Below are positions 50,080-52,487 of a DNA stretch of 52,487 nucleotides, piece by piece. The notes beneath the pieces were generated by a model. It worked only from the letters and a program-made list of their open reading frames with translations. It did no database searches and had not been told where the DNA came from. The position numbers and the translations under genes are program-made. The DNA is from Gammaproteobacteria bacterium (GTDB lineage Bacteria > Pseudomonadota > Gammaproteobacteria > SZUA-152): assembly GCA_029882975.1 (NCBI GenBank), contig JAOUJW010000036.1, positions 1 to 52,487 of the forward strand. Reading direction: 5' to 3'. Within the stretch, counting starts at the first letter, position 1; each line of letters opens with the position of its first letter.

Positions 50080-51687
50080 CTATCTTTCCAATTCAGGACC
50101 GCTATCTCTTTCCTGGCCACGGTTTTTTGTGCGCACCGTTTCGACGATTTTCTCCATTCGTGTTTTCGGCTCAGGTAATGTTCGAGCGTGTTTTTCAGAA
50201 ATCACGGCCAAGGCGATATACTCTTTTTGTTTATTCGGGTCGTCACTGTGGCCGTGGGCAAGATTTCGCAGGATTTTCGCAGCAGCCTCAAACTCCGCCT
50301 TTTCCTTGAGATTTTTTTTCACCATGGCCACTTTCCAGGGCTGGAGATTGCGCGCACTCTCGCCTTGTCCTTGTAACTCCCGTTTCACTTCCTGACGCAG
50401 CAGGCGATCCACCATAATTTCGGCTTTCTCATTCCCCTGTAGCTGCTCCTTAGGATTCACGGTTTTTACCCGGACAGGCAAACCGGGGAGCCGTTCGCGA
50501 AACAATGACTGGATCATTTTTTCGTCCGGCAAAACGCCATTGGCTTCCTGGGTACGCAAGGAAACAGTGAGTTGGTTTTGATTGCTTTTGTATTGCCCCT
50601 GATCGATCTGAACCGTGAGTTCCGGATGTTGGCGACGAAATACCCCCCGGATTAGTGTATTGAGGGTACGGTGATCGTCTCCAGGTGCCGTCTCTATATG
50701 GACTACCAACTTCGGTCGCAGCCGTCGGCGGGCCTGCACTAGCGGCGACTTTTGGGCTTTCATACCAATACCTCGCTCCGAACGATAACTGGCCTCCATC
50801 TCAATGCCATGTTCCCTGGCCAGAGCGGCGTAACGCAGTCGCCAGCGTTGAAGCTGTGCTTTTTTAGGGTCCAGTTTAATGCCTTGTTCATTGCGCAATT
50901 TCACGCACAAATGCACATGCGGGTGCGCCGTATTGGTATGCAGCGCCATCACATAACGATGGTCCTCACCAAAGGTCTCACGCGCAAATTCGCGCGCCAC
51001 AACTCTCAGCACTTCCGGATCGGTGCCCTCCGGTGTGCTCAATATCATGTTAAGGGATTCACGCAGCTCCTTGGGTTTAACGGTGGTGATCTCGGTCTTG
51101 GATTTTGGAAATCGTTCTGCAACCTGATCACCCATTGCCTTCTTATTGGGTAAGTGCCCGTCTGGCTCCCGGCAACGCACGGTGGCGTACAACGTATTTT
51201 TGGTGTTTTTGCTGCGGCCTCTATCCAGGCGAACGGCAAGATCGGGGTAATTCGCCTGCATAAATTCACGCACCTCGTCTTTTAATGCAGCAACGTTTTG
51301 GCCCAATTTGATCTTAAACGCGATCTTGTATTTCAATTGCTGATCTTCGCCAGACACCTCAAAGTCGGTAGACCACTCGTTGATAACATCCCGGACATGG
51401 CCCGGATCGGTGATGCGCTCACCCAGTTCGTTCTCAAGTTCGCCAGCGCGGCGGAAAATATAGAGTGCATGTTCAGTGACGTGCTCCCTGTTTCGACCGT
51501 ATGAGGTGATACGAAGAATGGCCTGTGGTGTCCCATTAATGGTGTGGTAAGCAGTGCGTGCTTTGTTGGTTAATCGTTGAGCACCTTCGCGAGATCGGGG
51601 AGCGCGGTCGTCCTTGCCTCGCTTGGGTTTGCGATGTTCATCAATCAGCGCTTGTTCAAGTGCAGCGAGTGATTGTTCTATTTTCAC
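50080..51687 (-). CDS. MOBP-like conjugative relaxase
   Basis: The 535-aa protein has the HUH signature in VMALHTNTAHPHVHLCVKL (about 247-265) and a Tyr in RITSYGRNREHVTEHALYI (about 60-78) for the catalytic site. It nicks oriT, stays attached to the 5' end and is delivered by VirD4. A C-terminal helical extension is basic (RQEVKRELQGQGESARNLQP). It overlaps the mobC-like gene by four bases, and candidate oriT sequences lie beyond that gene. The exact Mob family is tentative; the relaxase identity is secure. Confidence 0.9.
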   Translation of the reverse strand: MKIEQSLAALEQALIDEHRKPKRGKDDRAPRSREGAQRLTNKARTAYHTINGTPQAILRITSYGRNREHVTEHALYIFRRAGELENELGERITDPGHVRDVINEWSTDFEVSGEDQQLKYKIAFKIKLGQNVAALKDEVREFMQANYPDLAVRLDRGRSKNTKNTLYATVRCREPDGHLPNKKAMGDQVAERFPKSKTEITTVKPKELRESLNMILSTPEGTDPEVLRVVAREFARETFGEDHRYVMALHTNTAHPHVHLCVKLRNEQGIKLDPKKAQLQRWRLRYAALAREHGIEMEASYRSERGIGMKAQKSPLVQARRRLRPKLVVHIETAPGDDHRTLNTLIRGVFRRQHPELTVQIDQGQYKSNQNQLTVSLRTQEANGVLPDEKMIQSLFRERLPGLPVRVKTVNPKEQLQGNEKAEIMVDRLLRQEVKRELQGQGESARNLQPWKVAMVKKNLKEKAEFEAAAKILRNLAHGHSDDPNKQKEYIALAVISEKHARTLPEPKTRMEKIVETVRTKNRGQERDSGPELER

Positions 51688-52058
51688 GCATCATCCTTTT
51701 TGGGCACCCAACGGGTAGCAGTCGCATCCATGACCTGACGTAGCGTTTTTGATAAAGATTTGACCTCCGCCCGTAATCCTTTCCAATAACTTTCTTCGGT
51801 CATTCGTTTGGGCACCTTGCCTGAGTTCACCGCACGGGTGAGCTGGTTCAAATTGGTAGTGGCACCGGAAAGCTGACGCAGGGCGGTTTTGAATACGGCC
51901 AATTCAGCCGACACCAGGTCGGGCTGTTCGGTGATCAATTCGCGAACGATTTTGCGCAGTATGCGCGAGCGGGTTTCGCCTACGGATTCGGCGTACTGTG
52001 AAAACAGTTCGGCCTCTTCTTCGGTGATGCGCACGTAGAGGGCGCTGGATTTGTTCAA
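51684..52058 (-). CDS. mobC: MobC-like relaxosome protein
   Basis: The 124-aa protein starts at TTG with a gggagaa ribosome-binding site. It has an RHH-like N-terminus (YVRITEEEAELFSQYAESVG, TRSRILRKIVRELI) and a C-terminal region with SGATTNLNQLTRAVNSG, the MobC signature. It should bind oriT and help the relaxase melt DNA at nic. Its stop overlaps the relaxase start. Confidence 0.88.
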   Translation of the reverse strand: MNKSSALYVRITEEEAELFSQYAESVGETRSRILRKIVRELITEQPDLVSAELAVFKTALRQLSGATTNLNQLTRAVNSGKVPKRMTEESYWKGLRAEVKSLSKTLRQVMDATATRWVPKKDDA

Positions 52059-52128
52059 TGTGTTCTCCCGTCATTTGGCACCGGATCGCTGTCTGAACCG
52101 CTGCCGTTAACATCCGAGCGGAGCGAGG

Positions 52129-52216
52129 CCAGCCGTAGGCTGGGGTGTCCGCAGGACCGGGAGGGGATTGTGAGGGGAAATGCGAAGCATTTGCACGACA
52201 CGATCCCTATCCCGCC
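52129..52216. other. oriT: Candidate origin of transfer (oriT)
   Basis: This intergenic stretch beyond mobC contains the inverted repeats ccagcc/ggctgg (52129-52143) and aaatgc/gcattt (52178-52192). Sixteen bases past the second, tatcccgcc (52208-52216) resembles the tatcctgcc nick region of IncP-type oriT, with one base changed. The repeat-then-nic arrangement next to relaxosome genes is typical. The exact nick site is inference. Confidence 0.5.
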
Positions 52217-52435
52217 TTCGTTCTTTCTCTGCTCTCTTTTCGGATTTTGGCATGGGGGCGATTTTGAGGCAAGTCCTGGTTTTTTAGTTGACCATTGCTG
52301 GAAAAACGATTTACCCACTGTTACCACAGATTTCACCTCGCTTGGCCTACGCCCTTTTGTAAGGGCTTCGGTCGTCTCGGCCCGCACTGCGTGCGGATCT
52401 GTGGAAACCGTGGATAAATCTTAGCGGGGGCGGAT
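52217..52435. other. Intergenic region between oriT and the right-end repeats
   Basis: About 220 bases without a gene. It contains two DnaA-box-like words, gtggataaa (52400-52408, one mismatch from the consensus on the other strand) and ctgtggaaa. The region may be leading-region promoter DNA. Confidence 0.4.
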
Positions 52436-52487
52436 ACCAGGGGGCGGGCGGATCACCGGGCGGGACGAACACCGGGCGGGCGGATCA
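52436..52487. repeat. GC-rich 16-17-bp direct repeats at the right end
   Basis: Three related units of the type accgggcgggcggatc run to the end of the window, with variants accagggggcgggcggatc and accgggcgggacgaac. Together with the 15-bp repeats at 1-75 they form one array if the molecule is circular. Confidence 0.85.

Overview
The window reads as a complete or near-complete conjugative plasmid of a Gram-negative bacterium, most likely a gammaproteobacterium. It carries a VirB/VirD4 type IV secretion system with outer-membrane lipoproteins, a TrfA-type replication initiator with iterons, a MOBP-like relaxase with a MobC-type partner, single-strand binding protein and several partition modules. 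No chromosomal housekeeping genes or rRNA are seen. GC-rich 15-16 bp direct repeats occur at both ends of the window, so a circular molecule opened inside a repeat array is the simplest reading; this is inference.

Layout. 1-4,470 (minus strand): end repeats, small regulators, a DUF932 protein, SSB and two membrane proteins. 4,582-7,054 (minus): a partition locus (ParA, ParB, small RHH protein) bracketed by two identical 18-bp palindromes, then a VapC-like/Phd-like toxin-antitoxin pair. 7,055-8,753: gene remnants, a decayed tRNA-Leu-like sequence, a tiny membrane protein and a hairpin-rich stretch. 8,754-11,205: a RepFII-like protein and, divergently, trfA behind four iterons. 11,206-13,800: a mosaic junction zone with a Tn3 transposase fragment abutting a 5'-clipped second parA. 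13,807-19,076 (minus): two SprT-like metalloproteases, DUF3768, long inverted repeats and a 610-aa ParB-like protein, plus a 21-codon hydrophobic peptide beside three perfect hairpins. 19,439-24,926: a secreted-type nuclease, a superinfection-immunity-like protein, a WGR-domain protein, a serine recombinase and small cargo genes.

24,615-29,470 (minus) is the most striking part: an operon with tight overlaps encoding a membrane-anchored OB-fold protein, a J-domain protein, an E1-like enzyme, a ubiquitin-like protein, an E2-like enzyme fused to a zinc ribbon, a JAMM peptidase and a membrane-embedded phospholipase-D-like protein. The E1/Ubl/E2/JAMM core matches the logic of bacterial ubiquitin-like conjugation systems (Bil/Bub type), known in the Bil case to be antiphage. 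The J-domain, OB-fold and PLD-like companions make this version unusual.

29,591-47,117 (minus) is one long transfer operon. It begins with a small unknown gene and an outer-membrane beta-barrel protein, runs through VirB2, B3, B4, B5, a B7/Eex-like lipoprotein, B6, B8, B9, B10, B11 and VirD4, and ends with two large Ig-like-repeat lipoproteins and a small lipoprotein. 47,354-50,060 holds a SorC-type regulator head-to-head with an N-terminally clipped OLD-family ATPase/TOPRIM nuclease. 50,080-52,487 holds the relaxase, MobC-like protein and a candidate oriT.
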